Shown: positions 1-8,739, numbered from the stretch's first letter. The stretch: DNA of 64,000 nucleotides from Noviherbaspirillum sp. Root189 (GCF_001428545.1 NZ_LMHZ01000010.1:49781-113780), one strand, 5' to 3'. Notes: generated by a model from the letters alone, not told the origin. Translations and numbers: made by a program.

Positions 1-729
1 GTGCGCAAGGTCGGCGCGACGGTCGAAGAGCCGGTCGACGTGCGTATCATCAGCGCGACGCACCAGAACCTGGCCGAATGCGTGGAGCAGGGAAGATTCC
101 GTCAGGACTTGTTTTACCGGCTCAATGTCATCGAACTGCGCTTGCCGCCATTGCGTGAACGGCTCGACGATATCGGTCTGCTCTCCGATGCCATTCTCGC
201 GCGCCTGGCACTTGGCGGTACGCCTGGGGTATTGAGTTCCGCCGCACTGGATGCCTTGCGTGCCTATTCATTTCCCGGCAATGTGCGCGAACTCGAGAAC
301 GTGCTGGAACGGGCGATGGCATTTGCGAACGACAGTGTCATTGAGGTGGAAGACCTGGCACTGAAGCAGACCGGTCCGGGAGCTTCAGCCGGCGTGCGCC
401 CGGCCACAGCCGCCGCGTCTTTGTCGGTACAGCCCGAACCTGTCTTGATTCCACCGGCACTGGCACCGTTGCCGGTGCCGGTGGAGCCGAACATGGAGGT
501 GGCCGACACCACAGAGCGGATCAACGAGGATGTGTGTGCAGCCCAATCCGGCAACGACTTACCGGCATCGCTTCCCGACTATCTCGACCAGGTCGAGCGT
601 GAAGTGATCTGCCGTGCGCTCGCCAAAACGCATTTCAACCGGACCCAGGCCGCCGAACTTCTGGGCATCAGCTTTCGCCAGCTCCGCTATCGCATGCAGC
701 GCCTGTCCATCCACGAACCCGAATCATGA
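1..729 (+). CDS. pilR: Sigma-54-dependent response regulator, PilR type (5' end outside window)
   Basis: This is the C-terminal half of a sigma-54 activator. The reading frame is open at base 1, so the true start and the receiver and Walker A parts lie upstream; the GTG at base 1 is not claimed as a start. Visible are the end of the AAA+ domain (ISATHQNL, then GRFRQDLFYRLNVIELRLPP), a proline/alanine-rich linker (about residues 125-190) and a Fis-type helix-turn-helix at the C-terminus with NRTQAAELLGISFRQLRYRM. The GISFRQLRYR string is typical of PilR, which drives pilin transcription with the sensor kinase PilS. The stop overlaps the ampD start by 4 bases (ATGA). The nearby pilGHIJ genes fit a type IV pilus role, but NtrC-like paralogues share the same fold. 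Confidence 0.82.
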   Translation: MRKVGATVEEPVDVRIISATHQNLAECVEQGRFRQDLFYRLNVIELRLPPLRERLDDIGLLSDAILARLALGGTPGVLSSAALDALRAYSFPGNVRELENVLERAMAFANDSVIEVEDLALKQTGPGASAGVRPATAAASLSVQPEPVLIPPALAPLPVPVEPNMEVADTTERINEDVCAAQSGNDLPASLPDYLDQVEREVICRALAKTHFNRTQAAELLGISFRQLRYRMQRLSIHEPES

Positions 730-1319
730 ACCGATTCCAGATTGATGCCGGCGGCTGGTCTTCCGGTGTGGAGCGCCAGCCTTCACCCAACTTCGATCCA
801 CGAGCACCCGATACCGTGGTGGATCTGCTCGTCATCCACAATATCAGCCTGCCGCCGAATCAGTTTGGCGGACCCTATATCGCCGATCTGTTCGGTAACC
901 GGCTCGACTGCGATGCCCATCCGTACTTCGATCAATTACGGGCGCTGAAGGTATCGGCACACTTCCTGATCCGGCGCGACGGTCATGTCATGCAATTCGT
1001 GTCGGCGAACGACCGTGCATGGCATGCCGGCGCGTCCAGCTTTTGCGGCCGTGAGCGCTGCAACGACTTGTCGATTGGAATAGAACTGGAGGGCACGGAC
1101 TTCGATCCCTTCGAAGATGCGCAGTACGATGCGCTGGCTGACCTGACCTCTGCGCTCAAGGCCCGTTATCCGCTCACCGACGTGGCGGGACATGAACATA
1201 TTGCGCCCGGACGTAAAACCGATCCCGGGCCGCACTTCGACTGGGACCGTTTCCGCAAGTCCTTGATTCGAAACAAGTGCGTTTCCATCACACAATCGAA
1301 TCTGCGCTTTCCCGCTTGA
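726..1319 (+). CDS. ampD: 1,6-anhydro-N-acetylmuramyl-L-alanine amidase AmpD
   Basis: A cytosolic zinc amidase that cuts the stem peptide from anhydro-muropeptides during peptidoglycan recycling; in many bacteria its loss derepresses AmpC beta-lactamase. The 197-residue product has the usual AmpD length. Zinc-site signatures are visible: VIHNISLPP near residue 37 (first His), a central region with HFLIRRDG and WHAGAS, and GHEHIAPGRKTDPGPHFDW near residue 156 (His and Asp ligands and the conserved Lys-Thr-Asp-Pro-Gly). The start ATG overlaps the pilR stop, so translation is probably coupled to it. No ampR or ampC is seen nearby. Confidence 0.93.
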   Translation: MNRFQIDAGGWSSGVERQPSPNFDPRAPDTVVDLLVIHNISLPPNQFGGPYIADLFGNRLDCDAHPYFDQLRALKVSAHFLIRRDGHVMQFVSANDRAWHAGASSFCGRERCNDLSIGIELEGTDFDPFEDAQYDALADLTSALKARYPLTDVAGHEHIAPGRKTDPGPHFDWDRFRKSLIRNKCVSITQSNLRFPA

Positions 1320-1380
1320 TAAGAGGAAAAGTCAACCCTGTTTACGCAGGAAATTTGTTGTCCGTCCCATAAAAAAGATA

Positions 1381-1409
1381 TTGCAACATCCTAGGCCTGC
1401 CACTAGAAT
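1381..1409 (+). promoter_or_regulatory. Putative sigma-70 promoter of nrdAB
   Basis: TTGCAA at 1381-1386 and TAGAAT at 1404-1409 are separated by exactly 17 bases, matching the -35 and -10 consensus at 4/6 and 5/6. They lie about 300 bases upstream of nrdA in a 386-base gap without a convincing gene. The -10 lies inside the first NrdR-box-like sequence, the geometry expected for repression. This is a consensus match only; no transcription start is known. Confidence 0.5.
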
Positions 1410-1446
1410 TAGTCTCAATCGCAGCGGGAACCACTAGATATAGTAG
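1400..1446. promoter_or_regulatory. Tandem NrdR-box-like operators upstream of nrdA
   Basis: Two similar 16-base sites, CCACTAGAATTAGTCT (1400-1415) and CCACTAGATATAGTAG (1431-1446), begin 31 bases apart. From memory the NrdR box is ACACWATATATWGTGT and is typically found as a pair about 31 bp (three helical turns) apart in front of ribonucleotide reductase genes. The two sites match it at about 11/16 and 12/16. The spacing, location and overlap with the likely -10 make an NrdR operator the best reading. nrdR itself is not in the window. Confidence 0.65.
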
Positions 1447-1705
1447 TTGCTCTAATGGTTGCTGTGAGTCCCTTACAGGGCTGTTCAAGTAGTTCATCAG
1501 CGTAATAGTTGTTATGTAGTGGGTGGGCCGCGAACAGCTCTCCCCTTGAAATGCACACCGTGCGGAACGATGCCAGATGTCGGGCAGAGACCCGTTCGCG
1601 CCATAAAAGCACGGTTTGCACGAATACGTGAACGCTGCCCGCACGGAGTGTTCTAAATTAATAACCAAACAGCTGCACGGCTGTCGCGTTACGTCAGGAG
1701 GCAAG

Positions 1706-4624
1706 ATGCTCGCAAATCAAGAAGTCAATCAAAAATCCACCGCCGAATTCGGCCTGATCCCTCCGCACGCTCCTACCTCCGCTTCCGTAGCCAACATGAA
1801 TGTCAATCTCGGCGACTACAAAGTCATTCGCCGCAATGGTGCGGTCGTTGGCTTCGAGCCGTCAAAGATTTCGATCGCCATGACCAAGGCTTTCCTCGCC
1901 GTGAACGGCGGGCAGGGCGCGGCATCGGCGCGCGTGCGTGAACTGGTCGAGCAGCTGACGAACGGCGTGGTCTCGGCATTGGTGCGCCGCCAGCCGGCAG
2001 GCGGCACCTTCCATATCGAAGACGTGCAGGACCAGGTTGAACTGGCGCTGATGCGTTCGGGCGAACATGATGTGGCCCGTGCCTACGTGCTGTACCGCGC
2101 CAAGCGCATGGAAGAACGTGCGCAGCAGCAAGCCGCAAAGCCGACCGATGCGCCACAATTGCATGTCACCGAAGATGGTCAGCGTCGTCCGCTCGACCTT
2201 AACCAGGTCCGCGACCTGATCACCGCTGCCTGCGTCGGCCTCGAAAAGCATGTTGACGCGGAAGCGATCCTGGCCGAAACGGTCAAGAACCTGTACGACG
2301 GCGTGCCGGTCGAAGAGCTGCACAAGTCCGCCATCCTGGCTGCCCGCGCGCTGATGGAAAAGGACCCGGCCTATAGCCGCGTCACCGCTCGCCTGCTCAT
2401 GCACACCATCCGTAAGGAAGTGTTCGGTCAGGAAGTTGCACAAGCCGATGCCGCTGCACATTACCTCGAATACTTCCCGAAATACATCAAGAAGGGTATC
2501 GAAGCCGACCTGCTCGACACCAAGCTGGCGCAGTTCGACCTGAAGAAACTGGCTGATGCGCTGCAACCCGACCGCGACCTGCAGTTTGGCTACCTTGGCC
2601 TGCAGACCCTGTACGACCGCTACTTCCTGCATATCGAAGGCACCCGCATCGAAATGCCGCAGGCTTTCTACATGCGTGTCGCGATGGGCCTGGCGCTCAA
2701 CGAGATCAACCGCGAAGCCCGCGCGATCGAGTTCTACAACCTGCTGTCGTCCTTCGATTTCATGAGCTCGACACCAACCCTGTTCAATTCCGGTACGCAG
2801 CGTTCGCAGCTGTCGTCCTGCTACCTGACCACGGTTGCCGATGATCTCGACGGCATCTACGAAGCCATCAAGGAAAACGCGCTGCTGGCTAAATTCGCCG
2901 GCGGCCTGGGCAATGACTGGACGCCGGTACGTGCGCTTGGCGCCCATATCAAGGGTACCAACGGCAAGTCGCAGGGCGTGGTTCCTTTCCTGAAAGTCGT
3001 GAACGACACCGCCGTCGCCGTCAACCAGGGCGGAAAGCGCAAGGGCGCAGTCTGTGCCTACCTGGAAACCTGGCACATGGATATCGAGGAATTCCTCGAT
3101 CTGCGCAAGAACACTGGCGATGATCGCCGCCGTACACACGACATGAACACCGCGAACTGGATTCCCGACCTGTTCATGAAGCGCGTGATGGAAAAGGGCG
3201 AGTGGACACTGTTCTCGCCGTCCGATGTGCCTGACCTGCATGAAAAGTTCGGCAAAGCCTTTGAAGAAGCCTACAACGGCTACGAAGCCAAGGCTGCCCG
3301 CGGCGAACTGAAGTTGTTCAAGAAGATTCAGGCGCTCGACCTGTGGCGCAAGATGCTGTCCATGCTGTTCGAGACTGGCCACCCATGGATCACATTCAAG
3401 GATCCGTGCAACATCCGTTCCCCGCAGCAGCATGTCGGCGTCGTTCACAGCTCCAACCTGTGCACCGAGATCACGCTCAACACCAACGAGTCCGAAATCG
3501 CGGTCTGTAACCTCGGTTCGGTCAACATGCCGGCCCACATGAAGGACGGCAAGCTGGACCACGTCAAGCTGCAAAAGACCATCCGCACCGCGATGCGCAT
3601 GCTGGATAACGTGATCGATATCAACTATTACGCAGTCAAGAAGGCGCGTGATTCCAACCTGCGTCACCGTCCGGTCGGCATGGGCATCATGGGTTTCCAG
3701 GATTGCCTCCACATGATGCGCATTCCGTACGCCTCGATGGATGCGGTCGAATTCGCCGACCGTTCGATGGAAGCCGTCTGCTACTACGCTTACTGGGCAT
3801 CGACCGAATTGGCGGAAGAGCGCGGCCGTTACAGTTCCTACCGTGGTTCGTTGTGGGATCGTGGCATCCTGCCGCAGGACTCCCTGAAGCTGCTGGCCGA
3901 AGAACGCGGCGGGTACCTCGAAGTCGACACCACCGAGACCATGGACTGGGCATCGCTGCGCGCACGCATCAAGGAACACGGGATGCGCAATTCGAACTGC
4001 GTTGCCATCGCGCCGACCGCAACGATCTCGAACATCATCGACGTGTCTGCCTGCATCGAGCCGACCTATCAGAACCTGTACGTGAAGTCGAATCTGTCCG
4101 GCGAATTTACCGAGATCAACGAACACCTGGTGCGCGACCTGAAGGCGCGCGGCCTGTGGGATGAAGTGATGGTTGCCGATCTCAAGTACTTCGACGGCAG
4201 CCTGGCCAAGATCGACCGCATTCCGCAAGACCTGCGTGAAATCTACGCAACCGCATTCGAGGCTGAGCCAAAGTGGCTGGTCGAAGCCGCATCGCGTCGC
4301 CAGAAATGGATTGACCAGGCGCAATCGCTGAACATCTACATGGCCGGCGCCTCGGGCAAGAAACTCGACGAAACCTACAAGCTGGCATGGTTGCGCGGCC
4401 TGAAGACCACGTACTACCTGCGCACCATCGGCGCGACACACGCCGAAAAGTCGACCACCAAGGCCGGTGCGTTGAATGCAGTCTCCGCTAGCGGCAGCAT
4501 GAACAGCGGCATGTCTTCTGCACCGGTCGCGACAGCTTCCGCGGCGACCGAAGAGCTCGCAGGTCCTGCTTGCATGCTGCGTCCGGGCGACCCGGGCTTT
4601 GAAGAATGCGAAGCCTGCCAGTAA
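1706..4624 (+). CDS. nrdA: Class Ia ribonucleoside-diphosphate reductase, alpha subunit
   Basis: Reduces ribonucleoside diphosphates to deoxyribonucleotides using a radical passed from NrdB. ATG 1706 is preferred over the in-frame upstream ATG 1616 because AGGAGG lies at 1696-1701, giving 972 residues. An ATP-cone sits near the N-terminus (KVIRRNGAVVGFEPSKI), and a second cone-like segment near residues 150-240 suggests duplicated allosteric modules, known in some NrdA proteins. Active-site cysteines are visible at C372 (SSCYL), C586 (NLCTEI) and C601 (AVCNLGS), the radical-relay tyrosines at Y903/Y904 (TTYYL), and the C-terminal redox pair at C968/C971 (CEACQ). nrdB follows 133 bases downstream, probably in the same transcript. 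Confidence 0.96.
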   Translation: MLANQEVNQKSTAEFGLIPPHAPTSASVANMNVNLGDYKVIRRNGAVVGFEPSKISIAMTKAFLAVNGGQGAASARVRELVEQLTNGVVSALVRRQPAGGTFHIEDVQDQVELALMRSGEHDVARAYVLYRAKRMEERAQQQAAKPTDAPQLHVTEDGQRRPLDLNQVRDLITAACVGLEKHVDAEAILAETVKNLYDGVPVEELHKSAILAARALMEKDPAYSRVTARLLMHTIRKEVFGQEVAQADAAAHYLEYFPKYIKKGIEADLLDTKLAQFDLKKLADALQPDRDLQFGYLGLQTLYDRYFLHIEGTRIEMPQAFYMRVAMGLALNEINREARAIEFYNLLSSFDFMSSTPTLFNSGTQRSQLSSCYLTTVADDLDGIYEAIKENALLAKFAGGLGNDWTPVRALGAHIKGTNGKSQGVVPFLKVVNDTAVAVNQGGKRKGAVCAYLETWHMDIEEFLDLRKNTGDDRRRTHDMNTANWIPDLFMKRVMEKGEWTLFSPSDVPDLHEKFGKAFEEAYNGYEAKAARGELKLFKKIQALDLWRKMLSMLFETGHPWITFKDPCNIRSPQQHVGVVHSSNLCTEITLNTNESEIAVCNLGSVNMPAHMKDGKLDHVKLQKTIRTAMRMLDNVIDINYYAVKKARDSNLRHRPVGMGIMGFQDCLHMMRIPYASMDAVEFADRSMEAVCYYAYWASTELAEERGRYSSYRGSLWDRGILPQDSLKLLAEERGGYLEVDTTETMDWASLRARIKEHGMRNSNCVAIAPTATISNIIDVSACIEPTYQNLYVKSNLSGEFTEINEHLVRDLKARGLWDEVMVADLKYFDGSLAKIDRIPQDLREIYATAFEAEPKWLVEAASRRQKWIDQAQSLNIYMAGASGKKLDETYKLAWLRGLKTTYYLRTIGATHAEKSTTKAGALNAVSASGSMNSGMSSAPVATASAATEELAGPACMLRPGDPGFEECEACQ

Positions 4625-4757
4625 CATTCGGGACCTGAAGACCCGAAGCAAAAGCCGGTTGGCGACCACGGATCGCCGCCGGCTTGAAAGTGCCGCGCAA
4701 AAACCGCGCTTGAACAACACGCAAGTACAACTACAATACCTGTAAGGAAGATCGACC

Positions 4758-5960
4758 ATGCTTAGTTGGGATGACGAAGTAACTCCAGTCGCAAGACCCG
4801 CTCAGGCTCCGCAACCGGCGCTGGCGCCGGCGTCCTCGTCGGCATCGCATGCGCTGTCCCCCAATGCGCAAATGAATGCGCAGCTCACCAATACCCCGAT
4901 GAATCCGGCCCTGGTCGCCAAGCCAACCGCTGCCGAGGAATCGCGTCGCGTGAACGCGGCAGACAAGCGCATCATCAACGGCCAGACCGACGTCAACCAG
5001 CTCGTTCCGTTCAAATACAAATGGGCATGGGACAAATACCTGGCCGGCTGCGCCAACCACTGGATGCCGCAAGAAATCAACATGCAGCGCGACATCGAGC
5101 TGTGGAAGAACCCAAACGGCCTGACCGAGGACGAGCGTCGCCTGGTCAAGCGCAATCTCGGTTTCTTCGTCACTGCCGATTCGCTGGCCGCCAACAACAT
5201 CGTGCTGGGCACTTACCGCCACATCACGGCGCCCGAGTGCCGCCAGTACCTGCTGCGCCAGGCATTCGAAGAGGCAATTCATACCCACGCCTATCAGTAC
5301 ATCGTGGAATCGCTGGGCCTGGATGAAGGCGAGATCTTCAATGCGTACCACGAAGTTGCATCGATCCGCGACAAGGATGAATTCCTGATTCCCTTCATCG
5401 ACGTGCTTACCAATCCGGAATTCAAGACCGGTACCGTCGAAGCAGACCAGACGCTGCTGCGTTCGCTGATCGTGTTTGCGTGCCTGATGGAAGGCTTGTT
5501 CTTCTATGTCGGCTTCACGCAGATCCTTGCACTCGGCCGTCAGAACAAGATGATGGGTGCAGCTGAGCAGTATCAATACATCCTGCGCGATGAGTCGATG
5601 CACTGCAACTTCGGGATCGATCTGATCAATACAATCAAGCTCGAGAATCCGCATTTGTGGACTGCAGAATTCCGTGAAGAGATTAAATCGTTGTTTTTGC
5701 GCGCGGTGGAGTTGGAATATCGCTACGCAGAGGATACAATGCCGCGTGGAGTGCTAGGTTTAAATGCGCCGATGTTTAAAGGGTACCTGCGATTCATCGC
5801 AAATCGTCGCGCGCAACAGATCGGCCTTGATCCGATGTTCCCGCAGGAAGAAAATCCTTTCCCGTGGATGAGCGAGATGATCGACCTGAAGAAAGAACGC
5901 AACTTCTTCGAGACTCGTGTGATCGAATACCAGACCGGTGGTGCACTGAACTGGGAATAA
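4758..5960 (+). CDS. nrdB: Class Ia ribonucleoside-diphosphate reductase, beta subunit
   Basis: The di-iron, tyrosyl-radical subunit that activates NrdA. All metal ligands can be aligned with E. coli R2: D141, E172, H175, E245, E279 and H282, with the same internal spacings (31 and 34 residues). Y179 occupies the radical tyrosine position, so this is a canonical class Ia (not Ic) protein. The 400-residue product carries a proline/alanine-rich extension of about 60 residues before the conserved fold. A GGAAG ribosome site precedes ATG 4758. An intrinsic terminator about 240 bases downstream closes the unit. Confidence 0.96.
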   Translation: MLSWDDEVTPVARPAQAPQPALAPASSSASHALSPNAQMNAQLTNTPMNPALVAKPTAAEESRRVNAADKRIINGQTDVNQLVPFKYKWAWDKYLAGCANHWMPQEINMQRDIELWKNPNGLTEDERRLVKRNLGFFVTADSLAANNIVLGTYRHITAPECRQYLLRQAFEEAIHTHAYQYIVESLGLDEGEIFNAYHEVASIRDKDEFLIPFIDVLTNPEFKTGTVEADQTLLRSLIVFACLMEGLFFYVGFTQILALGRQNKMMGAAEQYQYILRDESMHCNFGIDLINTIKLENPHLWTAEFREEIKSLFLRAVELEYRYAEDTMPRGVLGLNAPMFKGYLRFIANRRAQQIGLDPMFPQEENPFPWMSEMIDLKKERNFFETRVIEYQTGGALNWE

Positions 5961-6198
5961 GCAAGAACAGGATGAATAAGCCCGTTTCGAAATGAGCGGG
6001 CGTTGGAGACAAAGCAGTTGACCGGAATAAGACCATGAGGTGGCCGGTGACTGAAAACCTGAAGGACTATCACCTAAGTTAATGAACAGTAGACGAACGA
6101 CCAGATCATCTCTGTTATCGCCGCTGAACCCGACGCTGTCGGGAAAGGCGGCTTTTTCCCTGAAAAACCTGTTGGTTTTTGTGAAAGAGTATTCCTGC

Positions 6199-6225
6199 GC
6201 CGGCTTTGTTGCCGGCGTTTTTTTT
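6199..6225 (+). terminator. Rho-independent terminator downstream of nrdAB
   Basis: A perfect 6-base stem GCCGGC / GCCGGC with loop TTTGTT is followed by G and eight T residues (6218-6225). It lies 239 bases past the nrdB stop and is oriented to end plus-strand transcription before the H1-like gene. Confidence 0.85.
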
Positions 6226-6371
6226 GGCTACGGCAATCGCGACGCCCTTTGCGCGCGATAGAAGTCCTCCGTCACGACCGACGCGCGGCGTGATTTTCAG
6301 AAGAGAGGCGTAGCTGAAAAAGGCTGAAGTGCTGCATGAGTGAGGTGATGCAGCAGTTCAGCTGGTGCCGA

Positions 6372-6436
6372 ATTCATTAGCGCAAGCAGAAGCTTGCTTG
6401 CGCCGATGAATAATCCGCATGACCCATCGCGATGGG
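6372..6436 (+). promoter_or_regulatory. Structured leader of the H1-like gene: hairpin plus palindrome
   Basis: Two strong symmetric elements lie 57-121 bases before the start codon. The first is a hairpin with a perfect 9-base stem (6380-6388 with 6395-6403, loop GAAGCT), extended beyond a 2-base mismatch by ATTCAT/ATGAAT. The second is the perfect 14-base palindrome CCCATCGCGATGGG (6423-6436). There is no T-run, so neither looks like a terminator. They could be RNA structures in the 5' leader or a dyad operator; the sequence does not decide. Confidence 0.4.
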
Positions 6437-6492
6437 GCAGGCGGGTTTACAACCTCGTAGTTTGAATTTTCCATCACGTGAAGGAGAAACAA

Positions 6493-7113
6493 ATGGCAAC
6501 AGCAAAGAAAGCGGCTGCGAAAAAAGCAGCCTCGGCAAAGAAGCCGGCAGCAGCAAAGAAGCCTGCAGCCAAGAAAGCAGCAGCTCCTAAGAAGGCCGCA
6601 GCAGCGAAGAAGCCGGTAGCCAAGAAGGCAGCAGCTCCTAAGAAAGCAGCAGCGAAGAAGCCGGTAGCCAAGAAAGCTGCAACTCCTAAGAAAGCAGCAG
6701 CGAAGAAGCCAGTAGCCAAGAAGGCAGCAGCTCCTAAGAAAGCAGCAGCGAAAAAGACTGTAGCCAAGAAAGCTGCAGCTCCTAAGAAAGCAGCAGCGAA
6801 GAAGCCGGTAGCCAAGAAAGCTGCAGCTCCTAAGAAAGCAGCAGCGAAAAAGACCGTAGCCAAGAAGGCAGCAGCTCCTAAGAAAGCAGCTCCTAAGAAA
6901 GCGGCAGCGAAGAAGCCGGTAGCCAAGAAAGCTGCAGCTCCCAAGAAAGCCGCTGCCAAGCCTGCTGCGAAAAAAGCTGCAGCACCCAAGAAGGCTGCTC
7001 CGAAAAAGGCCGCTGCGAAGAAATCCGCTGCCAAGCCTGCCGCTGCACCTGCGGTAAAAACTGTGTTGAATCCGGCAGCGGCATGGCCGTTTCCGACCGG
7101 CACACGTCCGTAA
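6493..7113 (+). CDS. Histone H1-like lysine/alanine-repeat nucleoid protein
   Basis: The protein is 206 residues and almost wholly lysine, alanine, proline and valine, built from repeats of the type AAAKKPVAKKAAAPKK. This resembles the C-terminal tail of eukaryotic H1 and bacterial H1-like proteins such as Bordetella BpH1 and chlamydial HctB, which bind and compact DNA. ATG 6493 is chosen over an in-frame ATG at 6478 because AAGGAG ends 6 bases before it. The repeat ends at a non-basic tail, LNPAAAWPFPTGTRP, which I recall as conserved in Burkholderiales homologues and which may have its own function. The DNA is a near-tandem repeat, so copy number probably varies between strains. It is flanked by terminators, so it is monocistronic. 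Confidence 0.85.
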   Translation: MATAKKAAAKKAASAKKPAAAKKPAAKKAAAPKKAAAAKKPVAKKAAAPKKAAAKKPVAKKAATPKKAAAKKPVAKKAAAPKKAAAKKTVAKKAAAPKKAAAKKPVAKKAAAPKKAAAKKTVAKKAAAPKKAAPKKAAAKKPVAKKAAAPKKAAAKPAAKKAAAPKKAAPKKAAAKKSAAKPAAAPAVKTVLNPAAAWPFPTGTRP

Positions 7114-7155
7114 TAGCTGAGCTTGCTCGCAGGCCTGATTAAGTTCAGGCAAAAT

Positions 7156-7194
7156 GCCCGTTGCGTGGCCCTCGGCCGCACAACGGGCTTTTTT
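7156..7194 (+). terminator. Rho-independent terminator after the H1-like gene
   Basis: GCCCGTTG (7156-7163) pairs perfectly with CAACGGGC (7181-7188), with an inner GGCC/GGCC pairing, and is followed by six T residues (7189-7194). It lies 43 bases past the H1-like stop and just before yggT. Confidence 0.85.
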
Positions 7195-7211
7195 CATGTG
7201 GAGACCAGATA

Positions 7212-7754
7212 GTGCTGACTAGCATTCTTACTTTGATTGTCGATGCCATTGCAGGCATCTTGGGTGGCGTTTTTCTGCTCCGATTCTGGATGCAGGTGGT
7301 GCGCGTACGCCCACCAAATACGTTGGGCCAATTCATTTTTCAACTAACAGACTGGTTCGTGCGGCCCATGCGCCGTGTTCTCCCTGGTGTCGGCGGCTAC
7401 GACTGGGCCAGCCTGATCGGCGCCATTCTTGTCATCGTCCTGGCTGTCGCAATCGATCTCGCAATCGTCTCGCGTTTCGCGGTCGAATTCCTGGTCGTGC
7501 TGTCACTCATGCGGTTCTTTGAGTGGATCTTCTATGGCTTCATGGGTCTGTTGATCATCGAAGCCGTATTTAGCTGGGTCAATCCGCATGCACCCCTGGC
7601 GCCCTTCATCCGCGCGCTCAACGACCCCTTGCTGCGCCCGCTGCGTCGCGTGGTACCGTTGATCGGCAACGTCGATCTCAGTCCACTGGTTGCGCTGATC
7701 CTGCTGCGTATCGCCTTGATGCTGGTTACCACCCTCATCACTTCGCTTGCCTGA
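7212..7754 (+). CDS. yggT: YggT family integral membrane protein
   Basis: A 180-residue, very hydrophobic protein with two YGGT repeats, each a pair of transmembrane helices separated by a short basic loop containing a P-LRP-RR motif (VRPMRRVLPGVGG near residue 52, LLRPLRRVVPLIG near residue 139). GTG 7212 is chosen because an in-frame codon at 7161 lies inside the preceding terminator stem and a GGAG lies at 7200-7203. The family is linked by others to cell division and osmotic tolerance, but its biochemical role is not settled. The stop overlaps the start of yggU by one base, a common pairing in proteobacteria. Confidence 0.85.
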   Translation: MLTSILTLIVDAIAGILGGVFLLRFWMQVVRVRPPNTLGQFIFQLTDWFVRPMRRVLPGVGGYDWASLIGAILVIVLAVAIDLAIVSRFAVEFLVVLSLMRFFEWIFYGFMGLLIIEAVFSWVNPHAPLAPFIRALNDPLLRPLRRVVPLIGNVDLSPLVALILLRIALMLVTTLITSLA

Positions 7755-8047
7755 TGAAAGAGTGGTGGGCCCCGATACCCGGCGGGGTGCGTATCACCGT
7801 GCAGGTTCAGCCCAATGCGAGGAAAAGCGAAGTCGTCGGCGTACATGATGATGCCCTGAAGATCCGGTTGCAAGCGCAGCCGATCGAGGGCAAGGCAAAT
7901 GACGCGCTGGTGAAGCATCTCGCCGACACGCTGGGCTGCCCAAAAAGTCGCGTCACGATCACGCATGGACACACCAGCCGACGCAAGATTGTGGAACTTG
8001 CCGGCGTAACGCCAGAGGAAGTGCAGCGTCTGCTCACATTGGCATGA
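7754..8047 (+). CDS. yggU: DUF167 (YggU family) protein
   Basis: A 97-residue protein typical in size for DUF167. The family core is visible: VQVQPNARKSEVVG, ALKIRLQAQPIEGKAND and SRVTITHGHTSRRKIVEL. It is a small alpha/beta cytosolic protein of unknown function, often encoded next to yggT as here (one-base stop/start overlap). The next gene is convergent, separated by 144 bases in which I see nothing clear. Confidence 0.88.
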   Translation: MKEWWAPIPGGVRITVQVQPNARKSEVVGVHDDALKIRLQAQPIEGKANDALVKHLADTLGCPKSRVTITHGHTSRRKIVELAGVTPEEVQRLLTLA

Positions 8048-8191
8048 TGCGGCTGCGGTCATCCAAAAAGAAGCCATCGCGCTAATGACGCGGCATGGCG
8101 GTATGCTGAAAAACGGAAACGTTTGATATCCGGCATACGTCGCAGCCGTATCCGCAAGGACGAAGACTGCTTACGCATTGTCGCCGCGCGG

Positions 8192-8647
8192 TTAGTGGGT
8201 CAGTCGCACTTGCCCATTGTTGGTCGTTACTTTCACGATCTCTCCAACACGAAAGCTCTCGTTGGAGGTCACCGCAAAAGTACGCAGCTCGCCATTGTCG
8301 AGGCGCACCGTGACCTCGGTGCTGCTGCGGCCGGAACTCGACTGTTCAGCGTGCTGGCCCGCCATGCCGCCGGCAACCGCACCGCCGATTCCTGCAATCG
8401 CGCTGCCGGTGCCGCTACCTATACGGCTTCCGGCGACGCCACCCAGAATACTGCCGACAAAGGAGCCAACACCCGAGTTGTGGCCGTCGCGCAGGACGAC
8501 ATCCTTTACTTCTGTGACTTGAGCGTTCTGTACCAGAAAGCTGCCTTGAGTAGAAGAAACCATAGTTGAAGTCGGAGGAGGCGAGGCGCAGCCGACAAGC
8601 GCAATGCTCGTCAACAGGAACACCAATATTCTTCCATTATTACGCAT
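8192..8647 (-). CDS. Glycine-zipper 2TM-domain lipoprotein (SlyB/Pcp-like)
   Basis: A 151-residue envelope lipoprotein. The start at 8647 gives a clean signal peptide (MRNNGRILVFLLTSIALVGC) with lipobox LVGC and Cys20 as the predicted lipidated residue; a longer reading frame extends upstream but would bury the signal. Residues 58-98 form a glycine-zipper hairpin (GSFVGSILGGVAGSRIGSG, then AIAGIGGAVAGGMAGQ) and the rest resembles the C-terminal beta domain of SlyB (VTVRLDNGELRTFAV, FRVGEIVKV). Such proteins sit in the outer membrane and are linked to envelope stability. The exact subfamily is inferred. Confidence 0.82.
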   Translation of the reverse strand: MRNNGRILVFLLTSIALVGCASPPPTSTMVSSTQGSFLVQNAQVTEVKDVVLRDGHNSGVGSFVGSILGGVAGSRIGSGTGSAIAGIGGAVAGGMAGQHAEQSSSGRSSTEVTVRLDNGELRTFAVTSNESFRVGEIVKVTTNNGQVRLTH

Positions 8648-8739
8648 GCCGTCTCCAACACAACACTCGCTTGCACTACCCGAGAGCATTCCGCTACGTG
8701 ACTGCAACAGGAAGCCACGAGCCCGACGCGGATCTCGAT

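Larger units (their letters stand above)
5961..6492. other. 532-base intergenic region between nrdB and the H1-like gene
   Basis: No protein gene is supported here. It holds a weak hairpin with GCCCG/CGGGC arms (5980-6001), a hairpin whose 3' arm is a T-run (AAAAACC-TGTT-GGTTTTT, 6163-6180), the strong terminator at 6199-6225, and the two palindromes in front of the H1-like gene listed separately. A small RNA between the terminators and 6480 is possible, but nothing in the sequence proves one. Confidence 0.5.

Noticed and set aside
1616..1705. Upstream start for nrdA adding 30 residues
   Set aside because: There is no ribosome site before ATG 1616, whereas AGGAGG lies immediately before ATG 1706, and the extra residues are not family-like.
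1862..4759. Open minus-strand frame of 965 codons opposite nrdA
   Set aside because: It runs antisense to a gene with complete active-site motifs, has no family resemblance, and is a by-product of the GC-rich codon pattern.
5980..6001. GCCCG/CGGGC hairpin just after nrdB as a terminator
   Set aside because: Only a 5-base stem with a 12-base loop and no T-run; the terminator at 6199-6225 is far stronger.
6493..7060. Repeated DNA units that could suggest a CRISPR array
   Set aside because: The units are in frame, code for K/A/P repeats, vary in length and have no unique spacers or cas genes.
6474..7181. Minus-strand frame of Ala/Phe/Leu repeats resembling a membrane protein
   Set aside because: It is the antisense image of the K/A repeat of the H1-like gene; the repeated character comes from the DNA repeat.
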